From the NCBI GenBank assembly GCA_964401045.1, contig CAYNXB010000008.1, forward strand, positions 4,148-68,147: DNA of 64,000 bases, read 5' to 3'. Position numbers and translations under genes: made by a program. The notes under the pieces are model-generated. The model was given only the letters and a program-made list of their open reading frames with translations. It had not been told where the DNA came from and did not search any database. Source of the DNA: CAYNXB01 sp964401045. GTDB lineage: Bacteria > Pseudomonadota > Alphaproteobacteria > Sphingomonadales > Sphingomonadaceae. Every line of letters begins with the position of its first letter. The stretch's first letter is position 1. This document shows positions 35,180 through 42,780 of this stretch, piece by piece.

Positions 35180-35262
35180 TTGTCATTGCGGGGGGATAGA
35201 GGCCCTGCCACAATCCATCACCTGAAGCTGGATTGCTTCGCTGCCCTCGTAAAGACGACGAT
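35180..35262. repeat. Degenerate extragenic palindrome (MITE- or REP-like)
   Basis: Between the GGDEF-EAL gene and purQ lies a sequence beginning TTGTCATTGCGG and containing CAATCCA, then TGGATTGCTTCGCTGC and CCTCGTAAAGACGAC. This is the layout of the widespread element with ends TCATTGCGAG and CTCGCAATGA and an inner CAATCCA/TGGATTG palindrome. The right end has decayed (GTAAAGACG instead of GCAATGACG). It sits between convergent genes. Confidence 0.65.
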
Positions 35263-35940
35263 TCAAGCCTCGACCATTCCCCGGATCGCGCTCTCGAACA
35301 GCGCGCGGCCGTCAGTCCCGCCGTGGCCTTCGTCGATCGCCCGTTCCGGATGCGGCATCATGCCGAGCACGTTGCCCGCCTCGTTGAGGATCCCGGCGAT
35401 GTTGCGCTGCGAACCGTTGACGGCTTCGACGTAGCGGAACGCCACGCGCCCTTCACCCTCGAGCCGGTCGAGCGTCGCGTCATCGGCGTAGAAGTTCCCG
35501 TCGTGGTGGGCGACCGGGATATGGATGTGCTGCCCCGCCTCGTAGCCCGCCGTGAACAGCGACTGCGAGTTCTCGACCTCGAGCGTCACCGTCCGGCAGA
35601 CGAAGTTCTGGCCCGCGTTGCGCATCAGCGCGCCGGGCAAGAGGTGCGCTTCGGTCAGCACCTGGAAGCCGTTGCACACCCCGAACACCGGCACGCCGCG
35701 ATTCGCCTGTTCGACCACCGCGCGCATCACCGGGCTGTGCGCCGCCATCGCGCCGGATCGCAGGTAGTCGCCGTAGGAAAACCCGCCGGGCAGGGCGATG
35801 AAGTCGAGCCGATCGGGCAGTTCGGCATCGCCATGCCACACGCGGTGCGGCGCGACGCCCGAGATCGTCTCGAGCGCCACCGCGAGGTCGCGGTCGCAGT
35901 TCGATCCGGGGAAGGTGACGACGGCCGAGCGGAACGCCAT
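35263..35940 (-). CDS. purQ: Phosphoribosylformylglycinamidine synthase, glutaminase subunit
   Basis: A 225-residue class I glutamine amidotransferase that feeds ammonia to PurL. It has AVVTFPGSNCDRDLAVAL, the GGFSYGDYLRSGA oxyanion region, nucleophile cysteine in FGVCNGFQVL, and the His-Glu pair in MMPHPERAID. I used the ATG at 35940, which overlaps the last base of purS; a longer frame reaches 36006. PurS and PurQ as separate small subunits is the alphaproteobacterial arrangement. Confidence 0.97.
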   Translation of the reverse strand: MAFRSAVVTFPGSNCDRDLAVALETISGVAPHRVWHGDAELPDRLDFIALPGGFSYGDYLRSGAMAAHSPVMRAVVEQANRGVPVFGVCNGFQVLTEAHLLPGALMRNAGQNFVCRTVTLEVENSQSLFTAGYEAGQHIHIPVAHHDGNFYADDATLDRLEGEGRVAFRYVEAVNGSQRNIAGILNEAGNVLGMMPHPERAIDEGHGGTDGRALFESAIRGMVEA

Positions 35941-36179
35941 CACGCCCTCTCCAGCTTCTCGATCCGATAATTCTCGATCACAGTGTTGGCGAGCAGGTTG
36001 CGGCACATCTCATCGAGCGCCGCGTCGCTGGTGCCGTCGGCCACGTCGAGTTCGATTTCGCGGCCGATGCGCACGTTCTCGACGCCCGAGAAACCGAGCC
36101 CCTCGAGTGCATGATGGACCGCGCGGCCTTGCGGATCGAGCACGCCGGGCTTGAGGCTGATATGGACGCGGACTTTCAT
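35940..36179 (-). CDS. purS: Phosphoribosylformylglycinamidine synthase subunit PurS
   Basis: A 79-residue protein that bridges PurQ and PurL. Match points are KVRVHISLKPGVLDPQGRAVHHALEGLGF, VRIGREIELDV and CRNLLANTVIENYRIE. Its stop and the purQ start share a base. The purL gene is not within reach downstream; purQ ends at a convergent repeat, so purL is elsewhere or on the other side of the genome. Confidence 0.96.
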   Translation of the reverse strand: MKVRVHISLKPGVLDPQGRAVHHALEGLGFSGVENVRIGREIELDVADGTSDAALDEMCRNLLANTVIENYRIEKLERA

Positions 36180-36260
36180 CGCGAGCCTTTGTTTGGGTGA
36201 GGAGTCGCGCGCCCTATGGCGATTGCGGCTCGTCCCGACAAGGGCGCGCCGGCGGTTTTC

Positions 36261-37364
36261 CTAGTCCAGCCGCATTACCCAGCCATGCCTGTCCTGCGCG
36301 GTGCCGCGCTGGATCGCCACCAGCCTTTCGCGCATCCGCCCGGTCAATTGCCCCGGTCCGCCCGAGCCGACGGTGAACTCGCCGTCATGGCTGGCAACCT
36401 TGCCGACTGGCGTCACGACCGCGGCGGTGCCGCAGGCGAAACATTCGAGCAGTTTGCCGCTGCCTGCGTCCTCGCGCCACTGGTCGAAGGCGTAGGGTTC
36501 CTCGCGCACCGTCAGGCCTTCCTCGCGGGCGAGGGTGATGAGGCTGTCGCGGGTGATGCCGGGCAGGATCGTGCCGCCGAGCGGAGGGGTCAGCAGCGAG
36601 CCGTCTTCGAAGGCGAAGAAGAGGTTCATGCCGCCGAGCTCCTCGACGTACTTGTGCTCGGCCGCGTCGAGGAAGCAGACCTGGTCGTGACCTTTGCTGA
36701 CCGCCTCGGCGTGCGGCACAAGGCTCGCCGCGTAGTTGCCACCACACTTGGCGGCGCCGGTGCCGCCAGGCGCGGCGCGGGTGTAATCGCGCGAAACCCA
36801 GATCGACACTGCCGGCGCGCCGGACTTGAAATAGTTGCCCGAAGGGCTGGCTATGACCAGAAACTTGTACTGTTTCGCCGGACGTACGCCGAGGAACGCC
36901 TCGGTCGCGATCATGAACGGGCGCAAGTAGAGCGAGCCGCCTTCAACCGTCGGAAACCACTCCCGGTCCGCGAGCACCAGCTGACGGATCGCCTCGATGA
37001 AGGCCTCCTCCGGAAGGTTCGGCATCGCCAGGCGGTCGGCCGAGGCGTTGAAGCGGCGCGCGTTCGCTTCCGGCCGGAACAGTGCCATCGCACCGTCCTC
37101 CAGCTTGTAGGCCTTGAGACCTTCGAAGATCTCCTGTGCGTAGTGGAGCACGGCAGACGCGGGATCGAGGCTGAGCGGTTCGCGTGGGCCGATGCGTGGG
37201 CTGTGCCAGCCGCGCTCCTCGTCCCAGTCGATGGTTACCATGTGATCGGTAAATACCTTGCCGAAACCCGGATCGGCGATCGCCTGCGCGCGGCTGGAGC
37301 CGGGAACCGGAGCGGGATGCGGGAGGCGTTCGAAGCTGTGAGGGGCGGTGGCGAGCGTCGCCAT
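36261..37364 (-). CDS. ilvE: Branched-chain amino acid aminotransferase
   Basis: A 367-residue fold-type IV PLP enzyme that interconverts leucine, isoleucine and valine with their 2-oxo acids. It matches the longer class (GFGKVFTDHMVTIDWDEERGWH, ASAVLHYAQEIFEGLKAY, MALFRPEANARRFNASADRL). The PLP lysine is in GGTGAAKCGGNYAAS, and FFAFEDGSLLTPPLGGTILPGITRDS is present. It is preceded by about 190 bases and then a terminator-like hairpin and structured leader region on the same strand, and is followed by purS 80 bases on. Confidence 0.96.
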   Translation of the reverse strand: MATLATAPHSFERLPHPAPVPGSSRAQAIADPGFGKVFTDHMVTIDWDEERGWHSPRIGPREPLSLDPASAVLHYAQEIFEGLKAYKLEDGAMALFRPEANARRFNASADRLAMPNLPEEAFIEAIRQLVLADREWFPTVEGGSLYLRPFMIATEAFLGVRPAKQYKFLVIASPSGNYFKSGAPAVSIWVSRDYTRAAPGGTGAAKCGGNYAASLVPHAEAVSKGHDQVCFLDAAEHKYVEELGGMNLFFAFEDGSLLTPPLGGTILPGITRDSLITLAREEGLTVREEPYAFDQWREDAGSGKLLECFACGTAAVVTPVGKVASHDGEFTVGSGGPGQLTGRMRERLVAIQRGTAQDRHGWVMRLD

Positions 37365-37555
37365 GGAGGCAAGGTCCTGTCGGTTGATGATGCGGGGGGT
37401 TGAACGAATATTTCGAGCTAGACAAGAAAAATGAAATAAATGGTAAGCGGTGCAACCATTCCAATCGACCTAGCGCGTCGGATAAACGAAGGCAAAGTGT
37501 CGCGATGAAGTGAGGGCTGCCTCTCCATCCCGAACCCGCCAATTCCGGATATGAG

Positions 37556-37586
37556 AAGGGCCGCCTCGCGGAACGAGACGGCCCTT
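37556..37586 (-). terminator. Strong symmetric hairpin upstream of ilvE
   Basis: Arms of 13 bases (37556-37568 and 37574-37586) pair around a 5-base loop with a single G-U. The minus strand reads AAGGGCCGTCTCG, loop TTCCG, CGAGGCGGCCCTT. Only short T runs follow, so as an intrinsic terminator it is imperfect, but the stem is very stable. It closes the structured region at 37587-37775 and lies about 190 bases before the ilvE start. Confidence 0.65.
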
Positions 37587-37641
37587 CGCATGGTCAGCGG
37601 CCGGAAGTGCCGCTCACGAAGCCTTTATCGGCCAAAGAAGA

Positions 37642-37698
37642 TTACCGATAATGCTCCGCACGGGTCGTTTCCGACCTCCCTGCTGAACCATGAGACAT
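37642..37698 (-). CDS. 18-residue ORF with full-length Shine-Dalgarno
   Basis: The frame encodes MSHGSAGRSETTRAEHYR. The ribosome site AAAGGAGGTGA, 11 bases, is complementary to the whole 3' end of 16S rRNA and ends a few bases before the ATG, which argues for real and strong translation. The last codons and the stop lie inside the TTATCGG arm of a hairpin, so a ribosome at the stop would melt it. The peptide has no Ile, Leu or Val, so it is not a classical branched-chain attenuator peptide. Function unknown. Confidence 0.5.
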   Translation of the reverse strand: MSHGSAGRSETTRAEHYR

Positions 37699-37837
37699 CG
37701 GTCACCTCCTTTCGCGCTTGTGAGCCAGAGCTCCATCTCACTGGAGCCCAAGACCGCGTTCGCCGCTGATCTTGGCCTATATGTGAGTCAGAGAGTGTTC
37801 TAACTCAAGTCTTGTATTTATCTTTTTCCCCGTCAGA

Positions 37838-37885
37838 ATCGGGCACTTCGGGCCTGCGCATCGCGCGGGCTTTTTTGTGCCCGAT
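37838..37885 (+). terminator. Nested inverted repeat with T-run
   Basis: An inner hairpin (GCCTGCGC at 37852-37859, GCGCGGGC at 37863-37870) is followed by TTTTTT at 37871-37876, the form of a rho-independent terminator on the plus strand. An outer 9-base perfect repeat (ATCGGGCAC at 37838-37846, GTGCCCGAT at 37877-37885) encloses it. No plus-strand gene is visible upstream; on the minus strand the structure lies after the small secreted-protein gene and could end its transcript. Confidence 0.6.
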
Positions 37886-37907
37886 ACCGACTGAGGGTTG
37901 GCCTGGC

Positions 37908-38084
37908 TTACTGAGCTTCGGTCGGGCTCGGCTCGGGGGACGGGGTCGGCGACGGAGCCGGGGTCGGGGTTGGCTCGGCGGTCGGCTCGGGCTGCGGGGC
38001 TTCCTGGGCCTGGATGGCGCTCAGAGCGAAAGGAGCAGCGAGAAGAAGCGCCGAAGTTGCCGCGAGAATTTTCCTGGAAGACAT
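37908..38084 (-). CDS. Small secreted Pro/Thr/Glu-rich protein
   Basis: A 58-residue protein with a clear signal peptide (MSSRKILAATSALLLAAPFALSAIQAQ) and a mature part made of PEPT/PTPAP-like repeats, hence disordered and acidic. The ATG at 38084 has GGAG seven bases upstream; the longer frame to 38147 lacks this. It should be exported to the periplasm or beyond. Similar short signal-plus-proline-rich proteins occur in sphingomonads without known function. Confidence 0.7.
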   Translation of the reverse strand: MSSRKILAATSALLLAAPFALSAIQAQEAPQPEPTAEPTPTPAPSPTPSPEPSPTEAQ

Positions 38085-38290
38085 AGGTACTCCGTGGGGT
38101 TGCAAGTGAGGGCCGCGGTCTTTCTGTCGCACCGCCGCGCGCGCCAAACCCCCTGCGGCGGCGCGTCGTTCGTTTGGGGTGAATCGTTAGCCGTCCCCGG
38201 CTCGTCGCCTGAGGGCACCGCTTCGTGGAGGGGCGTTTTGCCGCTGGCGGGAATCGCTTGCCGAGTCAGCGGGGAAGCAAAGCTGCGGCG

Positions 38291-38776
38291 TTAGCGGCAA
38301 TCCTCGATCACCCGGCTGATTTCGGGCCACGCAGGAACGTAAAGCGCCTGGCCGCTGCCCTCGATCGCAAACCGGCCTTTCGAGAATGCGATCGCATCGA
38401 GCAGCGGATCGCGCGCTTGTAGCGCGGCGACGCCGCCGGTCGCTTGCAGCGCACGCGTAGCCGTCTCGGTACGGACGGTGAGCAACGCGCTCCCTGCGCC
38501 TGGCCAGGCGATACGCACCGCTCCGCCCGTGCAGGTCATCGTAAGCCGCGGCTGGCCGGGAAGGCCGAAGGTCGCCGTGCCGTTCGCATAGGTCCAGTCA
38601 CCCGGCGTCTGCGGCGCGTCCTCCCAGTTGGTGGCAGTCGGCACCGGAGCGGCGGGCGCCGGCGCGGGCGCGGGTGTCGGAGCCGGCGGCGGAGCAGGCG
38701 TGGGCGCTTGGGTGCGCGGGACGCAGGCCGCGATCAGGGCCAGCGGGGCGAGCGGGGCAAACCGGAGGAATCGCAT
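38291..38776 (-). CDS. Lipoprotein with Pro/Ala linker, function unknown
   Basis: A 161-residue protein with a lipoprotein signal (MRFLRFAPLAPLALIAAC, lipobox cysteine at residue 18), a linker of alternating Pro and Ala at about 24-45, and a compact domain from WEDAPQTPGDWTYANGTATFG to the end with two further cysteines (MTCTGG and EDCR) that could form a disulfide. I do not recognise the domain. It is divergent from tlyA. Confidence 0.75.
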   Translation of the reverse strand: MRFLRFAPLAPLALIAACVPRTQAPTPAPPPAPTPAPAPAPAAPVPTATNWEDAPQTPGDWTYANGTATFGLPGQPRLTMTCTGGAVRIAWPGAGSALLTVRTETATRALQATGGVAALQARDPLLDAIAFSKGRFAIEGSGQALYVPAWPEISRVIEDCR

Positions 38777-38840
38777 GCCGTCCTTTCATGACGAAGCGCA
38801 GTGGCTGGCTCAAGCCGATAGCGTCCGCTAGTCGCGCGTG

Positions 38841-39587
38841 ATGCCCGCACAGGCCAGAAAGCAACGCATCGATCAACTGCTCGTTTCCCGCGGGCTCGCG
38901 GAAAGCCGCGCGCGGGCGCAGGCATTGGTGATGGCGGGGCTGGTGTTCAGCGGCGAAACGAAGCTGGCGAAGCCGGGCCAGCAACTGGCCGAGGACGCCG
39001 CCATAGAAGTGCGAGGGCGCGATCACCCCTGGGTCAGCCGCGGCGGGATCAAGCTTGCCCACGCGCTCGATTATTTCCAGCTCGATCCCGGCGGCGCCAC
39101 GGCGATGGACATCGGCAGCTCGACCGGCGGCTTCACCGATGTGTTGCTGAGCCGCGGAGCCGCCCACGTGTTCGCGGTCGATTCGGGCACCAACCAGCTC
39201 GCCTGGAAGCTGCGGCAGGATCCGCGGGTGACGGTGCTCGAGCAGACCAGCGCCCGCGTGCTGACGCCGGCAGAGATCGACCGGCCGTGCGGCTGGGTGG
39301 TGTGCGACGCCAGCTTCATCTCGCTCGTCAAAGTGCTCGAAGTGCCGCTCCGCCTCGCCGCTCCGCAATGCCGGCTGGTGGCGCTGATCAAGCCGCAGTT
39401 CGAAGTCGGCAAGGGAGAAGTCGGCAAAGGCGGGGTGGTGCGCGACCCGGCGCTTCATGCGCGCGTATGCGGGGATGTGCGCGACTGGCTCGAGGCAGAC
39501 GGCTGGCGCGTGCAGGGAATCGCCGTGAGCCCGATCACCGGCCCGCAAGGGAACGTCGAGTTCCTCATTTCCGCCGAACGCAGTTGA
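38841..39587 (+). CDS. tlyA: TlyA family rRNA (cytidine-2'-O)-methyltransferase
   Basis: A 248-residue protein with an N-terminal S4 RNA-binding domain (RIDQLLVSRGLAESRARAQALVMAGLV) and a C-terminal FtsJ-like methyltransferase (AMDIGSSTGGFTDVLLSRGAAHVFAVDSG; LVALIKPQFEVGKGEVGKGGVVRDP). TlyA methylates cytidines in 16S and/or 23S rRNA; older annotations call it haemolysin A. ATG 38841 is preceded by an in-frame GTG, but ATG aligns better. Confidence 0.93.
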   Translation: MPAQARKQRIDQLLVSRGLAESRARAQALVMAGLVFSGETKLAKPGQQLAEDAAIEVRGRDHPWVSRGGIKLAHALDYFQLDPGGATAMDIGSSTGGFTDVLLSRGAAHVFAVDSGTNQLAWKLRQDPRVTVLEQTSARVLTPAEIDRPCGWVVCDASFISLVKVLEVPLRLAAPQCRLVALIKPQFEVGKGEVGKGGVVRDPALHARVCGDVRDWLEADGWRVQGIAVSPITGPQGNVEFLISAERS

Positions 39588-39666
39588 ATCGGGACAATCT
39601 CCGCCCTGCCGTTGCGCGCCTCCCCGGGGGCGGCCAATATCCCGTGTCGAATCGGGGACTTTCCAC

Positions 39667-40221
39667 ATGAACCGTCTCGCGTCGCCCGCACAGTTGAGGG
39701 CCAGCCTGTTGCGCTGGGCGCTGGTGCTCGTGCCGGCGGTGCTGCTGCTGGGGTTCGTCTCGGGGCAGGTTGCCGGCAGCGGACCTGACAACCTCTGGTT
39801 CGCGGTGCTCGAGAAGCCTTCGATCTACCCGCCGCCCGCAGCCTTCGGCATCGTCTGGGCGATTCTCTATGTGCTGATGGGCTATGCGGCGGCGATGATC
39901 GCTTCGGCGTGGGGCGCGCGCGGGAGGCCGGTCGCGTTGGTAATGTTCGCGATCCAGCTTGCGCTCAATCTCGCGTGGTCGCCGGTGTTCTTCGGACTGC
40001 ACCGGATCGCCGCGGCGTTGTGGGTGATCGTGGCACTCGATTTCGCGGTTCTGGTGACGATTGTACTGTTCTGGCGCGTGCGGCGGATCGCCGGCGTGCT
40101 GCTTCTGCCCTACCTCGCATGGACCCTTTTCGCGACCGCGCTCACCTGGCAGTTTCTCGCGCTCAATCCTTATGCGGACGGCGTCGAAGTCAGTGGCGCG
40201 GTGGAGCGGATTGAATTGTAG
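39667..40221 (+). CDS. tspO: TspO/MBR family membrane protein
   Basis: A 184-residue protein with five hydrophobic helices and the TspO signatures: WFAVLEKPSIYPPPAAFGIVWAILYVLMGYAA and LNLAWSPVFFGLH, plus LPYLAWTLFATALTWQFLALNP at the end. TspO binds tetrapyrroles and, in photosynthetic alphaproteobacteria, modulates pigment gene expression. The order tlyA-tspO leaves an 80-base gap. Clear family match. Confidence 0.95.
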   Translation: MNRLASPAQLRASLLRWALVLVPAVLLLGFVSGQVAGSGPDNLWFAVLEKPSIYPPPAAFGIVWAILYVLMGYAAAMIASAWGARGRPVALVMFAIQLALNLAWSPVFFGLHRIAAALWVIVALDFAVLVTIVLFWRVRRIAGVLLLPYLAWTLFATALTWQFLALNPYADGVEVSGAVERIEL

Positions 40222-40245
40222 CGCGCGCGGGTCCACAGAGCCGCC

Positions 40246-40494
40246 ATGCAAAGCGACAACCCCCGCATCGCCGATTTTGTCAAAATGGTGAACGCCGCAG
40301 CCGGCACTTTCGCCGGCATGACCCGCGAGATGCGCGAAGCCGCACGCGATCGCGCCAAGGAGGCGTTCGGCGGGCTCGACTTCGTCAGCCGCGAGGAGTT
40401 CGACGCGGTCAAGGCGATGGCCGCCAAGGCGCGCGAAGAGAACGACAAGCTTGCCGAGCGGATCGCGGCGCTGGAAGCCAGGCAGAAAAAGTAA
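40246..40494 (+). CDS. ubiK: UbiK/BMFP family accessory factor
   Basis: An 82-residue protein: NPRIADFVKMVNAAAGTFAGMTREM at the start and a C-terminal coiled coil (REENDKLAERIAALEARQKK), the pattern of the BMFP/YqiC family. In enterobacteria UbiK helps aerobic ubiquinone synthesis; the role here is by family only. It lies 24 bases downstream of tspO and is probably in the same transcript. Confidence 0.82.
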   Translation: MQSDNPRIADFVKMVNAAAGTFAGMTREMREAARDRAKEAFGGLDFVSREEFDAVKAMAAKAREENDKLAERIAALEARQKK

Positions 40495-40541
40495 GCACGT
40501 TTCCCGCGCAGTTTCCACCGTACCTTTCGGAGAAGCGACCG

Positions 40542-41054
40542 ATGCCGTTTGACATCTATCACGCCTCGGCGCCGGTGTTCGTCACCGCGCTTGCCAATAT
40601 GAAATCGTGGCTCGATCTGCCCGCCGCCGTCGCGGCGGAGGGGGAGCTGTTCGAAGCGCGCCTGGTTGAAGACATGAAGCCGCTCCCGGCACAGTACCAG
40701 TTCGCCTCCGACAGCGCGAAGAATGCCATCGCGCGCCTTGCGGGGGTCGATGCGCCGGCAATGCCCGATACCGAGGCCAGTTTCGCCGAGCTGCGGGAGC
40801 GCTGTGACAAGACTATCGCGTTCATCGAAAGCGTCGGCCCGCAAGCGCTCGAAACCAGCGCCACGCGCGAAGTGGTGATGAAATTCCCCAACGGCACGGG
40901 CTATCGTTTCTCGGGTGAGGATTATCTCACCCGCTTCGCGCTGCCGAATTTCTATTTTCACGTGACGATGGCTTACGCGATCCTGCGCGCCCGGGGCGTT
41001 CCCCTCGGCAAGCCAGACTTCCTTCGCCACCTCGGGCCGCCGGTCGAGCTCTAA
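40542..41054 (+). CDS. DUF1993 family protein
   Basis: A 170-residue soluble protein that matches DUF1993, a DinB/YfiT-like four-helix-bundle family. Conserved stretches are IYHASAPVFVTALANMKSWL, ARLVEDMKPLPAQYQFASDSAKNAIARLAG and LPNFYFHVTMAYAILRARGVPLGK, with histidines placed as in metal-binding relatives. Function unknown. It stands 47 bases after ubiK. Confidence 0.85.
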   Translation: MPFDIYHASAPVFVTALANMKSWLDLPAAVAAEGELFEARLVEDMKPLPAQYQFASDSAKNAIARLAGVDAPAMPDTEASFAELRERCDKTIAFIESVGPQALETSATREVVMKFPNGTGYRFSGEDYLTRFALPNFYFHVTMAYAILRARGVPLGKPDFLRHLGPPVEL

Positions 41055-41125
41055 ACGCCATTTTCAGGTACAGGCGCTCGCATCGCGCCTTTGCGCCCTT
41101 GCGTGAGCCCAACTAAGCGTCGCCG

Positions 41126-41728
41126 ATGCACGTTCGTGCCCCCGCCATCCTGCTCGCCGTCCGCTCGCACGGGGAAACTGCGAGCATCGCACGGCTACTC
41201 ACGGAGGAATTCGGTGTCGTCGCCTGCTATGTCGCCGGCGGACGGGGCAGGCGGCTGCGGCCGGTGACGATTCCCGGCAACCTCGTCGACCTCCAGCTTT
41301 CCGCGCGTTCGGACAGTCAGTTGCCGTTCGCCAAGCTGGAGCTGCTCGCCAGCCGCGGCCCATGGCTCGGGGAGCCGTTGGCGGCCGCGGCGATCGGCTG
41401 GGCCACCGCGCTCACCGCCACCGCCTTGCCCGAGCGCAATCCCTATCGGGCGCTCTATCAGGCGCTGGCCGCGCTGCTCGATGCGATCTGCCACGCCCCG
41501 TCCGCGCGTGGCTGGGCGCGCGCCTTGCTCGGCTACGAGACGCTGTTGCTGCGTGAGCTTGGGTACGGCGGGTCGCCGCCCCAGGCCGCAGACGACCTGC
41601 CGGCTGTGCTTGCCGCGCTCGATCGGCTCGCGGGCCCCCTCGACCACTACCTGCTTGCCGACCGCCGGGGAGACGTTATGGCGGCGCGCGCCCGGCTTCG
41701 GGACCTTTTGGGACGGATGGATTCATGA
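41126..41728 (+). CDS. recO: DNA repair protein RecO
   Basis: A 200-residue protein of the RecFOR pathway that anneals strands and loads RecA on SSB-coated DNA. The N-terminal OB fold (APAILLAVRSHGETASIARLLTEEFGVVACYVAGGRGRR) is followed by the helical C-terminal region (LLGYETLLLRELGYG). It is shorter than E. coli RecO (about 240) and appears to lack the zinc-binding cysteines, which is common in alphaproteobacteria. It overlaps leuB by 4 bases. Confidence 0.9.
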   Translation: MHVRAPAILLAVRSHGETASIARLLTEEFGVVACYVAGGRGRRLRPVTIPGNLVDLQLSARSDSQLPFAKLELLASRGPWLGEPLAAAAIGWATALTATALPERNPYRALYQALAALLDAICHAPSARGWARALLGYETLLLRELGYGGSPPQAADDLPAVLAALDRLAGPLDHYLLADRRGDVMAARARLRDLLGRMDS

Positions 41729-42780
41729 AAATTGCAGTGCTTCCTGGTGACGGTATCGGCCCCGAAATCACAGTCGAGGCCTGCAAGGTGCTCGACGCGC
41801 TGGGGCTCGATCTGACGACGGAAGAGGCCGATATCGGCGGCATCGCCTATCATCGCCACGGCCATCCACTTCCTCCGGAAACGCTCGCGCTGACGAAAGC
41901 CGCGGACGCGATCCTGTTCGGCGCGGTCGGCGATCCGGCGTGCGACGCTCTCGAGCGCCACCTGCGCCCAGAGCAGGCGATCCTCGGTCTGCGCTCGGCG
42001 CTTGGCCTGTTCGCCAACCTGCGGCCCGCCAAGGTATTTTCGGGACTCGAGGGCTTCTCCGCGCTCAAGCCCGAAATCGCCGCCACCATCGACCTGCTGA
42101 TCGTGCGCGAGCTCAACGGAGACGTCTATTTCGGCGAGAAGGCGATCCGCACGCTCGACGACGGACGCCGCCAAGGTTTCGACCTGATGTCCTATGCCGA
42201 GGACGAGGTGCGCCGCATCGCGCACGTCGCGTTCCGCGCGGCGCAAGGGCGGGGCAAGCGCCTCACCAGCGTCGACAAGGCCAACGTGCTCGAAACCAGC
42301 CAGCTGTGGCGCGACGTGGTGATCGAGGTTTCGGCCGAGTATCCGGACGTGATCCTCGATCACTTGTACGTCGACAACGCCGCGATGCAGCTGGTGCGCG
42401 ATCCCGGCCAGTTCGATACCGTGGTCACCGGCAACTTGTTCGGCGACATCCTCTCCGATCTGGCGAGCATGTGCGTTGGTTCGATCGGCCTGCTCGCCAG
42501 CGCCTCGCTCGGCGCGGAGCGAAGTGCGTTCGGCACCAAGGGGCTTTACGAGCCGATCCACGGCAGCGCGCCCGACATCGCCGGCCAGAACAAGGCCAAC
42601 CCGATGGCGATGATCCTCTCGGCGGCGATGATGCTGCGCCACTCGTTCGGCCGTGAGGCCGAAGCGGTGCGGATCGAAGCGGCGGTGGCGAAGACGCTGG
42701 CCGATGGCATCCGCGGGGCGGACCTGGGCGGTACCGTCGGCACGTCCGAGATCGGCGACGCGGTGCTGGCGCGGCTGTGA
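41725..42780 (+). CDS. leuB: 3-isopropylmalate dehydrogenase
   Basis: A 351-residue NAD-dependent enzyme of leucine synthesis. Landmarks are KIAVLPGDGIGPEITVEACKVL, ILGLRSALGLFANLRPAK, VRELNGDVYFGEK, SVDKANVLETSQLWRDVV, DHLYVDNAAMQLVRDP and the metal-binding FGDILSDLASM, GLYEPIHGSAPDIAG. It is coupled to recO upstream and to the glycosyltransferase downstream by 4-base overlaps. leuC and leuD are not in the window. Confidence 0.98.
   Translation: MKIAVLPGDGIGPEITVEACKVLDALGLDLTTEEADIGGIAYHRHGHPLPPETLALTKAADAILFGAVGDPACDALERHLRPEQAILGLRSALGLFANLRPAKVFSGLEGFSALKPEIAATIDLLIVRELNGDVYFGEKAIRTLDDGRRQGFDLMSYAEDEVRRIAHVAFRAAQGRGKRLTSVDKANVLETSQLWRDVVIEVSAEYPDVILDHLYVDNAAMQLVRDPGQFDTVVTGNLFGDILSDLASMCVGSIGLLASASLGAERSAFGTKGLYEPIHGSAPDIAGQNKANPMAMILSAAMMLRHSFGREAEAVRIEAAVAKTLADGIRGADLGGTVGTSEIGDAVLARL

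Larger units (their letters stand above)
37556..37775 (-). ncRNA. Candidate structured leader or small RNA upstream of ilvE
   Basis: On the minus strand this 220-base stretch contains six consecutive hairpins: CCAAGATC with GGTCTTGG; GGGCTCCA with TGGAGCTC; GGTCG with CGACC on a GAAA tetraloop; TTATCGG with CCGATAA; AGCGGC with GCCGCT; and the 13-bp terminal stem. An 18-codon ORF behind an extreme ribosome site sits in the middle. A weak promoter (TTGAGT, 17 bases, CACATA) lies just upstream near 37786-37814. It may be an ilvE leader, a stand-alone small RNA, or an mRNA for the peptide. I do not recognise it as a named family. Confidence 0.5.

Noticed and set aside
37642..37698. Classical branched-chain amino acid attenuator peptide for ilvE
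   Set aside because: The 18-residue peptide contains no Ile, Leu or Val codons, so ribosome stalling on those tRNAs cannot be the signal.
37703..37712. A plus-strand match to the 3' end of 16S rRNA (CACCTCCTTT), suggesting an rRNA fragment
   Set aside because: Only about a dozen bases match, and they are simply the complement of the minus-strand Shine-Dalgarno; no other rRNA sequence is nearby.
37551..37769. 72-codon plus-strand frame in the ilvE upstream gap
   Set aside because: It runs across the terminator stem and the other hairpins, has no ribosome site and a random-looking product. The structured minus strand explains the sequence better.
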